NCBI RefSeq assembly: GCF_900111905.1
Contig: NZ_FOKM01000028.1
Location: forward strand, 1 to 42,104
Reading direction: 5' to 3'
Source of the DNA: Rhizobium sp. NFR07
GTDB taxonomy: Bacteria > Pseudomonadota > Alphaproteobacteria > Rhizobiales > Rhizobiaceae
DNA: 42,104 nucleotides
Notes under the pieces: model-generated
What the model saw: only the letters and a program-made list of their open reading frames with translations
What the model was told of the DNA's origin: nothing
Database searches by the model: none
Made by a program: the position numbers and the translations under genes
Shown: positions 16,094 to 24,241 of the stretch, piece after piece
Layout of the letters: the number at the start of each line of letters is the position of its first letter
How positions within the stretch are numbered: the stretch's first letter is position 1

Positions 16094-16969
16094 ATGCCTC
16101 ATGTCGATACCGATAACCTGCGGATCACTTTTGTTGAGTCCGGATCAAAACATGGTCGACCTGTGCTTCTCCTCCACGGCTGGCCAGACGACGCCTCAAC
16201 CTGGGCGGTTGTTTCAAAACATCTCGGGAGCCGTGATGTGCGATTGATCGCGCCATATCTTCGCGGCTTCGGTCCCAGCGTCTTCTGGAACCGCGATGCC
16301 CTGCGCACTGCCAACGGTGCAGTCTTGGCCATGGATGCGATCGCGCTGATGGACGCCCTTGGTATCGACACCTTTTCGGTCGTCGGACATGACTGGGGCT
16401 CGAATATCGCTGAAGGACTAGCTGTCGGCTGGCCGCAGCGCGTGGAGCGCATGGCGCTGATTTCTTCCCTACCCCGGATGGGCGGACTGAAGACGCCGTC
16501 GTTTCGCCAAGCGCAGAGATACTGGTATCACTGGTTCATGGCCACTCAGCGAGGAGCCGAAGCGATCGCCGATAATCCTCATGGATTTGCGCGGATCCAG
16601 TGGGAAAACTGGGGCCCGGACGGCTGGTTCGACGATGCGACCTTCGATGCGGTGTCAAGATCCTTCGACAACCCGGATTGGGTAGCGATTACTTTGCATA
16701 GCTACCGGGTCCGCTGGGGCGAAGCCGATCCCGATCCATCAAGCCAGTGGCTCGAGGACCGGATCAAGGAAACAAAATCGCTGTCGCTGCCCACCATCTA
16801 CATCCAAGGCCTGCAGGACGGGGTAAACCCACCTGAGCTGTCAGAGAACCTGCATGAGAAGTTTTCCGGACCGTTCGAGCGCTTTGCCCTCCAGAACGTC
16901 GGTCATTTTCCCCAGCGTGAGGATCCGGAGGCGGTAGCGCGCGAGCTTGCGATCTTTCTCCAACGATGA
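16094..16969 (+). CDS. Alpha/beta hydrolase with Asp nucleophile, epoxide-hydrolase-like
   Basis: 291 aa from MPHVDTDNLRITFVES, chosen over 16016 because AAGGA precedes it. It shows the alpha/beta hydrolase order: oxyanion segment LLLHGWPDD (about 26-33), the nucleophile elbow VVGHDWGS with Asp100 in place of serine, a cap domain rich in tryptophan (about 135-225), and the base histidine in NVGHFPQRED near the C-terminus. The HGWP motif with an Asp nucleophile is typical of soluble epoxide hydrolases and haloalkane or fluoroacetate dehalogenases, which go through an ester intermediate. I favour epoxide hydrolase. The upstream monooxygenase may share its pathway (inference). Confidence 0.88.
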   Translation: MPHVDTDNLRITFVESGSKHGRPVLLLHGWPDDASTWAVVSKHLGSRDVRLIAPYLRGFGPSVFWNRDALRTANGAVLAMDAIALMDALGIDTFSVVGHDWGSNIAEGLAVGWPQRVERMALISSLPRMGGLKTPSFRQAQRYWYHWFMATQRGAEAIADNPHGFARIQWENWGPDGWFDDATFDAVSRSFDNPDWVAITLHSYRVRWGEADPDPSSQWLEDRIKETKSLSLPTIYIQGLQDGVNPPELSENLHEKFSGPFERFALQNVGHFPQREDPEAVARELAIFLQR

Positions 16970-17019
16970 TGGTGGAAGAGAACGCTCCCGACAGCCAATG
17001 GGACGGTGATGCTTGTGGT

Positions 17020-17226
17020 TTACGCGCGTAACTTTGCCGGGCGTTCATCGAAAAATGAGCCACCTCCAGGCATGGTTTTCTGATCATCGCTTCTTTTCTG
17101 TGGCGCGGTGGGCGAGCTCGCCTTGAAGCGAAAGCAGTCAGCCCGGTTACCAGGATATGGCAATGGCGGGTCAGGCGATGCAGCATGCGGTCGTCGTCTT
17201 GGGCGTCGCAAAAGACGACGACCGCT
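17020..17226 (-). pseudogene. istB: Remnant of IS21-family istB (3' end)
   Basis: Reading the minus strand gives VFCDAQDDDRMLHRLTRHCHIL, then TG, and after a frame change FRFKASSPTAPQKR, ending at TAA 17020-17022. This is the C-terminal end of the IstB ATPase of IS21 elements (usual form ..DRLTHHCHILETGNDSFRFK.). The ATP-binding part and istA are absent and the frame is shifted at about 17135, so this is a dead fragment. It marks past insertion activity between the hydrolase and the SRAP gene. Confidence 0.7.
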
Positions 17227-17926
17227 TAATCTAAGGTTTGATCATGGTCGTGACGGCGCGGTGCGATCAAAAAGCACGCTCGACAGTTGGAAGAGCAACG
17301 CTCGTCTGAAGCGCATGGCGTGGCGTAGTCGTCCGCATCGAGTGGTACCGAGACGCGCTGTCACGCGTGAAGCGAGCGAACCGGTTTGTTCGGTGCTGAT
17401 CGCGCCGCTCGTGGAAGCAGGCATCATGATCTCTCGCCGCGTGGCCCTGCGGCATTGGGGCAAGGTCAAGAAGACGACGGTATGAAAACTGGCTGGACGA
17501 CCAGCATATGGCTTGCGGTCGCGTTTTTCGTGCGCCGATCGTCAAAGTTGTGCGCTTTGCCACAGCTGGAAGCGGTCGCCACGAACTGAAATAGTCGGCA
17601 GGGAATTCAACCCAGCTTCAATGAGATGCCCCCTGCCGGTCAGGGCTTCCTTGGCAGAGCCTGACGAATCGAACGTAGCAAGTCACATAAACGAAGGAAA
17701 GACCCCGACAATCGACAGAGCCTTTCCAGCTTGCGGGACGCAAAGCCGTTGTTGTAATTGGGCCGCTGCGACAGCACTTCTGCCTGATTTATCCAGAGCG
17801 AAATCTCACAAAAAGGCGAGGAAAGCCCTGCCTCACGACGAACACTCTCCTCTTCGTCAAGAAGTGGGACGCGCTCGCGCAAGGTCGGCGTCTTGACGGA
17901 TTTCGCCCCGGCGACATGTCTCTGTC
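17227..17926. other. Gene-poor stretch, probable mobile-element debris
   Basis: 700 bp with only short frames that are rich in Arg and Ser on both strands and lack ribosome-binding sites. It follows the istB remnant directly and may contain further transposon scraps, but I could not identify any. No terminator or promoter was recognised. Confidence 0.4.
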
Positions 17927-18154
17927 ATGAAGAGGATCGCACCGCCATCGACAACCCGACACCCTGACCGCTTCTTGCAGTGCCAGGACGCGATGGCCGA
18001 TCGATTTACGGATGTCGCCCTGTCTGCAGTCGACGCCGGGTGGAAACCGGAAGAGGTGGCGGCGGCGCTGGTCGAGCTGGCCGATCACCTGATGCTTGGC
18101 ATGATCTCCAACCGCGATCTTAAAAAAGACCTCCCTTTCCTCAGGAGGCGCTGA
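17927..18154 (+). CDS. Conserved-looking small protein coupled to the SRAP gene
   Basis: 75 aa. It reads as a real helical protein (RFTDVALSAVDAGWKPEEVAAALVELADHLMLGM..). Its stop overlaps the next start as TGATG at 18152-18156, so it is coupled to the SRAP gene. The ATG at 17927 has no clear ribosome-binding site; the ATG at 17993 has AGGA close by and would give 53 aa. No domain is recognised. Its neighbour suggests a link to DNA damage handling, by association only. Confidence 0.58.
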   Translation: MKRIAPPSTTRHPDRFLQCQDAMADRFTDVALSAVDAGWKPEEVAAALVELADHLMLGMISNRDLKKDLPFLRRR

Positions 18155-18824
18155 TGTGCGGACGCTTCGTTCTCGAGCACCCCTGGCCGGAATTCGCTGA
18201 TCTTTACGATCTTGTTTGGGACGAGGAACGCGGCCGCAATACGCAACCGCGCTGGAACATCGCACCGACGCAGGATGTCCTGATCGTTCACATCGATGGC
18301 GACGGCAGACAGCAGGTGGAAAGCGCTCGTTGGTGGCTGGTGCCGTCTGGGCCAAGGAGATGCCGAAGGCGGCGATCTTCAATGCCCGCATCGAGACGAT
18401 CGGCACCTCCCCCGCATTCAGGGACGCTTTCAAGTCGAAGAGGTGCCTGATCCCGGCGTCAGGCTTCTACGAGTGGACGATGAACGAAGGCGACGGAAAG
18501 AAAGATCCGTGGTTTATCTATCAGCCCGGACAGGCACCGTTCTCTTTCGCCGGGCTGTGGGCGCATAACGAGAAGCTGGGTGTCACAAGCTGTACGATCG
18601 TCACTATGCCGGCCACCGATCCGATGACGCGGCTGCATGGTAGGCAGCCGGTGATCCCTAATCCGGAATTTTACAACGCGTGGCTGGATCCAGCTACGTC
18701 AGGAGCGAGGGCAACAGAGCTTCTTGAGAACGAGAACCTCGACGGGCGGCTGGAATTCCACCGAGTGTCGCGGGACGTGAACTCGTCAAGGTTTACGGGG
18801 AAGCCTGAAGTAAATCCGCTCTGA
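18154..18824 (+). pseudogene. SRAP (YedK/HMCES) gene broken by one frameshift
   Basis: The first frame gives MCGRFVLEHPW...RWNIAPTQDVLIV...ESARWWLVPS, including the catalytic Cys2 that becomes the N-terminus and crosslinks abasic sites in single-stranded DNA. At 18346-18348 the homology moves to the next frame: WAKEMPKAAIFNARIET, RCLIPASGFYEWT (active-site Glu), LWAHNEKLG, CTIVTMPAT, then an end resembling RVSRDVNSSRF. Restoring one base between VPS and WAKE would give a continuous protein of about 223 aa with all SRAP motifs. As written the product stops at 18450 after 98 aa. It is either a very recent loss or a sequencing error, since the rest of the gene shows no decay. Confidence 0.9.
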
Positions 18825-18869
18825 GCTCCGGCCCGTTTCGACAAAGCACTCCGTGAATGACGGTTGGCC

Positions 18870-18895
18870 GGAACCTCTGGCGCCGACCGACCGTT
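18870..18895 (+). promoter_or_regulatory. General-stress (EcfG-type) sigma promoter
   Basis: GGAAC at 18870-18874, 17-bp spacer, CGTT at 18892-18895, an exact consensus match. It lies about 65 bp upstream of the YidB-like gene start at 18960, with no other gene between. Confidence 0.75.
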
Positions 18896-18959
18896 TCCCG
18901 AAACGAGAATGTGCGACCGACCTCGTCAAGGAGGTCCACCGGGAAACGAGGAAACGATC

Positions 18960-19478
18960 ATGGTAAGCGGTCAACTGAAGGCACTACTGGGCGTACTTGC
19001 CGTCGCCGGGTTTCAGAACAGAGACAAGATCGCTGATCTTCTCCGGGGCGTGAGCAAGCCGCAACCAACCGATGCGAATAACGCTCAGGGAACCAGCCCG
19101 CGCCAGACGGGTGGCCTCGAGGACCTCCTTGGCAAGCTGACCGGCGGGAAGGATGCCGGTGGTCTCGGGTCGATTCTGGGTGGCCTAACATCCGGCGGCA
19201 TCCTGAGCGGCGGTCTCGGCGATCTGATCAAGACATTCCAGCAGAACGGATACGGGGGAAAGGCCGAGTCCTGGGTCAGGCCAGGTTCGAACGAAGACAT
19301 CGACGGCGACCAGCTTGCGGAGGCGATCGGGCCTGAAGTCCTGGGCGAGCTCGCGGCCAAAACCGGACTGTCGCGGGAAGAGATTCTGGCGCGCCTCAGC
19401 AAGGATCTGCCACGCGCAGTCGACGAACTCACGCCTGATGGAAAAGTCCCTGGCGACGACCGGTCGACTAACGTCTGA
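18960..19478 (+). CDS. YidB/DUF937-family protein
   Basis: 172 aa from MVSGQLKALLGVLAVAGFQNRDKIADLLRG, with GAGGA upstream; the frame is open to 18864 but the promoter lies inside that extension. A glycine-rich middle (GGLEDLLGKLTGG..GGLGSILGGL..GGILSGGLGDL, about 58-105) is followed by a C-terminal helical domain with ESWV..G.N..I..DQL..A.G...L..LA...GLS..E.L..LS..LP..VD.LTP.G..P, the hallmark of YidB-type proteins. The function is unknown. An exact EcfG-type promoter upstream suggests induction in the general stress response. Confidence 0.88.
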   Translation: MVSGQLKALLGVLAVAGFQNRDKIADLLRGVSKPQPTDANNAQGTSPRQTGGLEDLLGKLTGGKDAGGLGSILGGLTSGGILSGGLGDLIKTFQQNGYGGKAESWVRPGSNEDIDGDQLAEAIGPEVLGELAAKTGLSREEILARLSKDLPRAVDELTPDGKVPGDDRSTNV

Positions 19479-19768
19479 TTGGCCGGTCCCTCGTGCCCTC
19501 GACAAGGGAGGGCAAGTTCCGCCCTGCTGCCGAGAACCAACCGGAGATCGACTAAAAGAAAAGATGACCAGGCCGAAAGAGGATGCCGCCCCGAACCGTG
19601 TATAAACAGTCCGACAAGAACTGCTAGTTTTGAAAAGAAGGCCGAGAAATGTCTGATTGCCAACCGCGGAGCGATCTCGACGGGAACAAAAGACGTTAGA
19701 GTGTCACTGCATGGCTGGTCTCAGACACGTGTTTGTATGCGCGCGCCCCTGCCCCGATATACAAGGCA
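19479..19768. other. Intergenic region upstream of the small RNA
   Basis: 290 bp. A GC-rich inverted repeat GCCCTC/GAGGGC at about 19496-19514 follows the YidB-like stop and might end its transcript, but it has no T-run. The promoter of the small RNA should lie near 19730-19765; I see only a weak GATATA-like -10 at about 19755. Confidence 0.35.
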
Positions 19769-19882
19769 TCGGGATCATCCTCCTCCTCCCAAACGATCTC
19801 GATCGGACGGCAGCCGCTCCTCCTCTCAGGCTGACGTCATCCTTCTAAGCTCGTCGCCTCCGCGACGGGCTTTCGTTTTTCT
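19769..19882 (+). ncRNA. Alpha-r14-like trans-acting small RNA with anti-Shine-Dalgarno loops
   Basis: Three consecutive hairpins end in an intrinsic terminator. Hairpin 1: TCGGGATC (19769-19776) pairs with GATCTCGA (19795-19802), one G-U pair; its loop contains CCTCCTCCTCCC. Hairpin 2: GACGGCAGCC (19806-19815) pairs with GGCTGACGTC (19829-19838), one mismatch; its loop contains CTCCTCCTC. Hairpin 3 is the terminator at 19849-19882. CU-rich anti-Shine-Dalgarno loops on a three-hairpin RNA of about 115 nt are the hallmark of the rhizobial alpha-r14 (cuckoo-type) family, which pairs with ribosome-binding sites. The 5' end is inferred from the structure. No credible protein-coding frame covers it. 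Family assignment is by architecture, not by a covariance search. Confidence 0.75.
19849..19882 (+). terminator. Rho-independent terminator of the small RNA
   Basis: Stem GCTCGTCGC (19849-19857) and GCGACGGGC (19862-19870) with one G-U pair and a 4-base loop, followed by TTTCGTTTTTC. Confidence 0.88.
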
Positions 19883-20085
19883 TCATCGCCGGCGCCATTC
19901 ACCACTTGCTCGTTTCGCCTGTGATGCGTCAGTCTGTTCGGCTCCGGCTCCGGCTCCGTGAACGGCACATAAAAACAATCTGTTGACTCGACCTGAAATA
20001 GGAACATAGTAGGAACATCCGCCAAACGCCGGGTGTCCGACAATTGGTATGTCTTAGGCGTGCTCCAGCACGAAACGGTGAAACT

Positions 20086-20436
20086 ATGTCTTATCAGGCC
20101 GATGACGGTACCCGCCAGCTTGGGGAAGCCATATGCGCAACATGCGGTAGCGGACTGATGTTCGAAGGCGAAAAGCCAAAGTCCGAAGATATCGTCTGGT
20201 GTGCGAACGATGCCTGCAGAACGTCGGCCGTCTACGCCGAGGTCGCAGCGGATTGCGCTGCCTGGTATCGGGAGTATTCGGATTTCCTGATGCAGCGCGT
20301 TGCGCTTGGAGCATCACCTCTTGAAGTCCCTTTAGACTGGAAGCCACGTCGTCGTCTCCGGTTCGGAATGAAGATCGTCGCCACAGGCCACGTGAAACTA
20401 TTCGGAGGATGCAACGCCATTCCTCTGAACCACTAG
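20086..20436 (+). CDS. Zinc-ribbon-like hypothetical protein
   Basis: 116 aa from MSYQADDGTRQLGEAI; a TTG-initiated extension to 20044 is less likely. Residues about 17-45 hold CATCG and, later, WCANDAC, a C-x2-C...C-x4-C arrangement that fits a small zinc ribbon with an aromatic residue before the second knuckle. The rest is helical (AADCAAWYREYSDFLMQRV), then a basic tail. No known family; possibly a nucleic-acid- or partner-binding protein. The ribosome-binding site is weak. Nothing on its own strand is close enough to form an operon. Confidence 0.62.
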   Translation: MSYQADDGTRQLGEAICATCGSGLMFEGEKPKSEDIVWCANDACRTSAVYAEVAADCAAWYREYSDFLMQRVALGASPLEVPLDWKPRRRLRFGMKIVATGHVKLFGGCNAIPLNH

Positions 20437-21047
20437 ACATTGAGCCGAGGTCGGATTGAAAGTTAAGCTGCGGTGGGACAAGGGAGCCCAAGCAAGCCGA
20501 GCGTTTTGGGAAACGGAAGGCACGGCGCGAGGGTCTGATTGGCGGCACCACCTTTCGCAAAGATCGCGACGATGGCCTCGATCGTGCTCTTGATGAGATC
20601 CGAACAGTCAATCCGAGTGCGACTTTGGAGATTGGGGAGCTGCTGCAAAAGATCTGTCAAACAGATACCCTCAGATCAATGGCTTACCGGCGGTTTGTCA
20701 AACCGATATGAACAACATGCGCGTTCGTCAAATCGGGAAATGATTGGGCCAAGAGGACTGCGTGGTGCGGGACTAGCCGGAGCAATGATGTCAGCGGTCC
20801 AAGGCAAGGCGAGCATAACTACGGTGTGGCCGTTCCGAGAGGCGAAGCTGGAGTGGCTTGAGCAACTAAGCCGGCACAGCCCTGGTCGGCGACGACCGGT
20901 CCATACCGCGCTCTGGCAAGCTATCACAGTTCGCGGCCAGAGATCACGGACATGCCGGTCTTATCCTCGACTTCAAAAACGATGTTGGCCTCGGGGATCT
21001 ATTATGGGAGAAAATCGTCAGGGATTGTCTCGTGTTAGAGGCTCGAT
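20437..21047. other. Gene-poor stretch, no gene recognised
   Basis: 611 bp between the zinc-ribbon gene and the convergent histidine kinase gene. A frame at about 20537-20708 (+) reads LIGGTTFRKDRDDGLDRALDEIRTV and so on. A second one near its 3' end reads GLILDFKNDVGLGDLLWEKIV. Both are protein-like but lack starts and a recognised family, so these may be traces of lost genes. Confidence 0.35.
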
Positions 21048-23093
21048 TCAAGATCTCGTGGATTGATCGAGTAGAACCACATTGGTGAGATCGGGGACAC
21101 CCGAACGCGAAACAGCAAAAGCGGCGGCGAGTTCCTTTGTCGCGAATGGCTTGGCGACGACAGGTCGGGATATCACGACTCCCGCTTCAAGCTTGTCACT
21201 GTAACCCGTCATGAGAACGACTGGAAGCTCAGGCCTCCGGCGGAAAATTTCTTCTGCCAGTTCGATTCCAGACATGCCCGGCATCATGATGTCGCTGATT
21301 ACAGCCTCGATCCCGCGTCGGCTCTGCAGAAAGTCTAGCGCCTCGGCTCCGCTGCGCGCTGTAATGATGTTGGCAACAAGGCCGTCCAATGCAATACGCG
21401 CGGATTCAAGAGAAGCGGGCGTGTCATCCACGATCAGTACGCTCTGGGGAAACTGTGAGTACGGGACGTTTCCTTCAGTCAGGCTGGGTGCCTTTGATTT
21501 AGGCAGCAAGAGAGTGAATGCGCTGCCGTGGCCCGGGAGGCTAGCCGCCTTGACGATGCCACCTGAACCCAGGGCGAAGCCGTAGACCTGTGTCAAACCG
21601 AGACCCGGGCCTCTGCCCTGCTTTGTCGAAAAGAAGGGTTCAAAAATCCGCTCGAGGTCGGCGGGTGAGATTCCGCTGCCTGTATCGGTAACGGTAATCG
21701 CAACAACCGGCCCCTGTACCCTTCTGTCCTCGAAAGATCCTTCCGGGACGTTGCGAGCGGTGACAGTTACACGTCCACCGCCCGTCATGGCTTCACGAGA
21801 ATTGGTCAGGAGATTGATGAGCGCGATTTCGAGCCCGACTGGGTCGGCATATATCGGCCAAAGGTCGTCGGGAAGATTCATGTCGATCAAAATGCTGTCG
21901 TTGAGGGCCTGCTTGAGAAGCGGAGCCATGTCCTCGAGCTTGATCAGGAGCTCTATGTGTTCGGCACCCTGGTTGGAACGCTTTGCGAATGACAGGAGAC
22001 GACGGGTGATGTTCTTCCCCCTACTAAGCCCTTCTTTCATGTGGTTTAGAAGCCGCGATACGCGCTCTTCGTCGTCTCTGCGCCTCTCGATCCCTTCAAC
22101 GCCGGATTGAAAGACCATGAGGAGATTGTTGAAGTCGTGAGCCGCTTGGCCTGTCAGCTTCCCCAGTGCATCCATACGCTGCCAGTTGGCGACACTCTCG
22201 CGCTCAGCAGTCCTTGCGCGCAATTCGCGATAAAGCAGCACGGTTGCGACGGCACATAGAAATGCGATCAGGGCCCCGGCTGCGATGAGCAGAAGTATTG
22301 CCTGCTGGGCGGGGCGCTCATAGACCGCGGAAGGAAGACCGACGTGCACCCGCCAGGGGGTGCCCTCCAATAACGCGCCAGCCGTCTGAAGACTTGATCC
22401 GTCGAACAACTGAAATCGATCGCCCTCGACCGCATTTGCGAATTCGGACACAGGCCTTGCTTCCAGGTCAGACATGACAGTCGCGGCCACGAGCCTGTTC
22501 CGACTGTCGGTAACCCATGCTGTCCAGTCATGTGGCAGTCCGCCGTTCCTCAGGATCTCTGCGATCATCTCCGGACGAATGACAGCCGAAAGGACGGCTT
22601 TCGTCCGATCGTTGCGCTGGATCGGCACACGTACGGCAAAGGCAGCTTTTCCTCCAGACCCTAAGAGAACGTTTCCAATCAACCCGACGCCAGAACTTAC
22701 TACGCGCTCATGGCTCTCCTGATCGACAACTTTCCGCGATGCGGAGGTCGCAAGGGGTGGAAATGAAAGAACAACGTCACCTTCATCATTTGTGACCCTG
22801 ATCTGCTGCCACTGAGGTGCTCTAGCCTTCAGCCGACGCGCCGTCTCGGCGAAACTGCTCCTGGATACGGGCAGATCGAGCCGCGGTGACTCAGCCACGA
22901 GAGAAAGCAGCTGGATCTGAGTCTCGAGGTCACGCTGGACGGCTGCAGCGAGCATCGACGCTCGATCCTGGATCCCATCCGCAAGAGCAGTCTGCCGCTC
23001 GCTAATTACAAACCAGCCCATCAACGCCGCCAGCACCAGCATCGGAATAAGTGCTGCGCAAAGCAGAAGGAATGCAGGTCTGGCCTTGATCAA
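21048..23093 (-). CDS. Hybrid sensor histidine kinase with receiver domain
   Basis: 681 aa. Membrane helix at about 7-29, a periplasmic Cache-like sensor (about 35-260), a second helix (about 265-290), then the kinase core: H-box GQAAHDFNNLL, N-box LINLLTNSREAM, DTGSGI, and GRGPGLGL with the ...PGHGSAF segment. The C-terminal receiver has VDD, the phospho-Asp in ISDIMMPGMSG, the Thr in LMTGYSD and the Lys in VAKPF. All phosphorelay residues are present. The start appears to be TTG at 23093, with GAGG about 8 bases upstream; there is no in-frame ATG until residue 18. It diverges from the FGase-like operon across 257 bp, so it may sense a signal relevant to that operon. No DNA-binding partner is encoded next to it. 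Confidence 0.93.
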   Translation of the reverse strand: MIKARPAFLLLCAALIPMLVLAALMGWFVISERQTALADGIQDRASMLAAAVQRDLETQIQLLSLVAESPRLDLPVSRSSFAETARRLKARAPQWQQIRVTNDEGDVVLSFPPLATSASRKVVDQESHERVVSSGVGLIGNVLLGSGGKAAFAVRVPIQRNDRTKAVLSAVIRPEMIAEILRNGGLPHDWTAWVTDSRNRLVAATVMSDLEARPVSEFANAVEGDRFQLFDGSSLQTAGALLEGTPWRVHVGLPSAVYERPAQQAILLLIAAGALIAFLCAVATVLLYRELRARTAERESVANWQRMDALGKLTGQAAHDFNNLLMVFQSGVEGIERRRDDEERVSRLLNHMKEGLSRGKNITRRLLSFAKRSNQGAEHIELLIKLEDMAPLLKQALNDSILIDMNLPDDLWPIYADPVGLEIALINLLTNSREAMTGGGRVTVTARNVPEGSFEDRRVQGPVVAITVTDTGSGISPADLERIFEPFFSTKQGRGPGLGLTQVYGFALGSGGIVKAASLPGHGSAFTLLLPKSKAPSLTEGNVPYSQFPQSVLIVDDTPASLESARIALDGLVANIITARSGAEALDFLQSRRGIEAVISDIMMPGMSGIELAEEIFRRRPELPVVLMTGYSDKLEAGVVISRPVVAKPFATKELAAAFAVSRSGVPDLTNVVLLDQSTRS

Positions 23094-23350
23094 GAGAAAA
23101 ACCTCACAAATTGCTGCTTGCTAAGTATCCGATTAACGCAGCAGAGCAAGTCAGCGGAACCAAAATCTTCGATCATCGGACAAAACCCCGGCGAGAACGA
23201 TCACGCCCAGCGGTCTCGAACGACTGCCGACCTCGGAGGTTTCTCTGCGAGCCGCGCCGCAGCTCAATCGGGTCGTCGGATAAATTTCCGATTTAGTTTC
23301 GTAACAAACAATGGCTGCGTGCGTTTCCCGGTCGCACTGGAGGATAAAAG

Positions 23351-24241
23351 ATGGGATCCGCAATGTCTGCCTATCTCCGTAAAACGACATATGGACGGGA
23401 AGTAGCGTTCGAACGAGCATTCCTGCCCAGGACGCTGATCACGCCGCCAGTCGCGCCTGGAGCCCTTTGGACTATCGAACGCGGCACGTCGCCCGTAATC
23501 GCAACAGCGATCCACGAGGGACATTCCGTGCGACAGAACATACAGGATCTTTATGCTCTGGACGATCAGGACAGGCTGCGTGAGGAAGATCCCTATACCG
23601 AGTTTACAGCTCGAGGCGTTCCCAACCGCATCGTTTTCCATCGCTCGCGTTTCGAGGTGGACATCAACCGCAATCGCGCCGGTGCGATATATCTGAAGCC
23701 GGAACAGGCTTGGGGCCTGAACGTATGGGCCAAGGAGCTTTCAAAGGACGAAATTGAAGCCTCTCTCAAGACCCATGACGCCTATTACGATATGCTCCTG
23801 GCCTTCCTGACAGGTATCGAGCGACAGTTTGGCCGATTTGTCGTTCTCGACATGCACAGCTACAATCATCGTCGCGCCGGACCGACTGCGCCGTCGACAC
23901 CGCAGGAGCAGGCACCGGACATCAATATCGGGACGTCTTCAATGGACCGCGATCGATGGGCGCCGGTGGTCGAAGCGCTCATTGCCCATTTCGCGTCGCA
24001 CTCGATCAACGGCCGCTTTCTGGACGTCCGCGAAAACGTGGCCTTCCAGGGCAAAGGTGAGCAGACACGGTTCATCCACGCACATTTCCCCGTCACGGGT
24101 TGCGCGATCGCGGTCGAATTCAAGAAATTCTTTATGGACGAATGGACGGGAGAGCCCGACACCGCGGTCCTCGACCAGCTTCGAGCGATCGTTGCAACAG
24201 CGGTTCCGGTGCTCGAAGAGATACTCGCGAGCCAGCCATGA
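23351..24241 (+). CDS. N-formylglutamate amidohydrolase family protein
   Basis: 296 aa; GGAGG precedes the ATG at a good distance. Family features include IATAIHEGHSV (metal-site His/Glu, about 51-60), the RFEVDINRNR segment (about 101-110), the second metal motif VLDMHSYNHRR (about 167-177) and CAIAVEFKKFFMDEW with the late Glu. FGases hydrolyse N-formyl-L-glutamate in histidine degradation, but no hut genes are here. The divergent sequence and the ATP-grasp operon suggest a different N-acyl or amide substrate (inference). Its stop overlaps the next start as ATGA (24238-24241). First gene of a three-gene operon. Confidence 0.88.
   Translation: MGSAMSAYLRKTTYGREVAFERAFLPRTLITPPVAPGALWTIERGTSPVIATAIHEGHSVRQNIQDLYALDDQDRLREEDPYTEFTARGVPNRIVFHRSRFEVDINRNRAGAIYLKPEQAWGLNVWAKELSKDEIEASLKTHDAYYDMLLAFLTGIERQFGRFVVLDMHSYNHRRAGPTAPSTPQEQAPDINIGTSSMDRDRWAPVVEALIAHFASHSINGRFLDVRENVAFQGKGEQTRFIHAHFPVTGCAIAVEFKKFFMDEWTGEPDTAVLDQLRAIVATAVPVLEEILASQP

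Noticed and set aside
20539..21066. 175-aa ORF upstream of the histidine kinase
   Set aside because: Arg/Ser-rich, no recognisable motif, no ribosome-binding site, and it overlaps the end of the kinase gene; treated as unassigned DNA.
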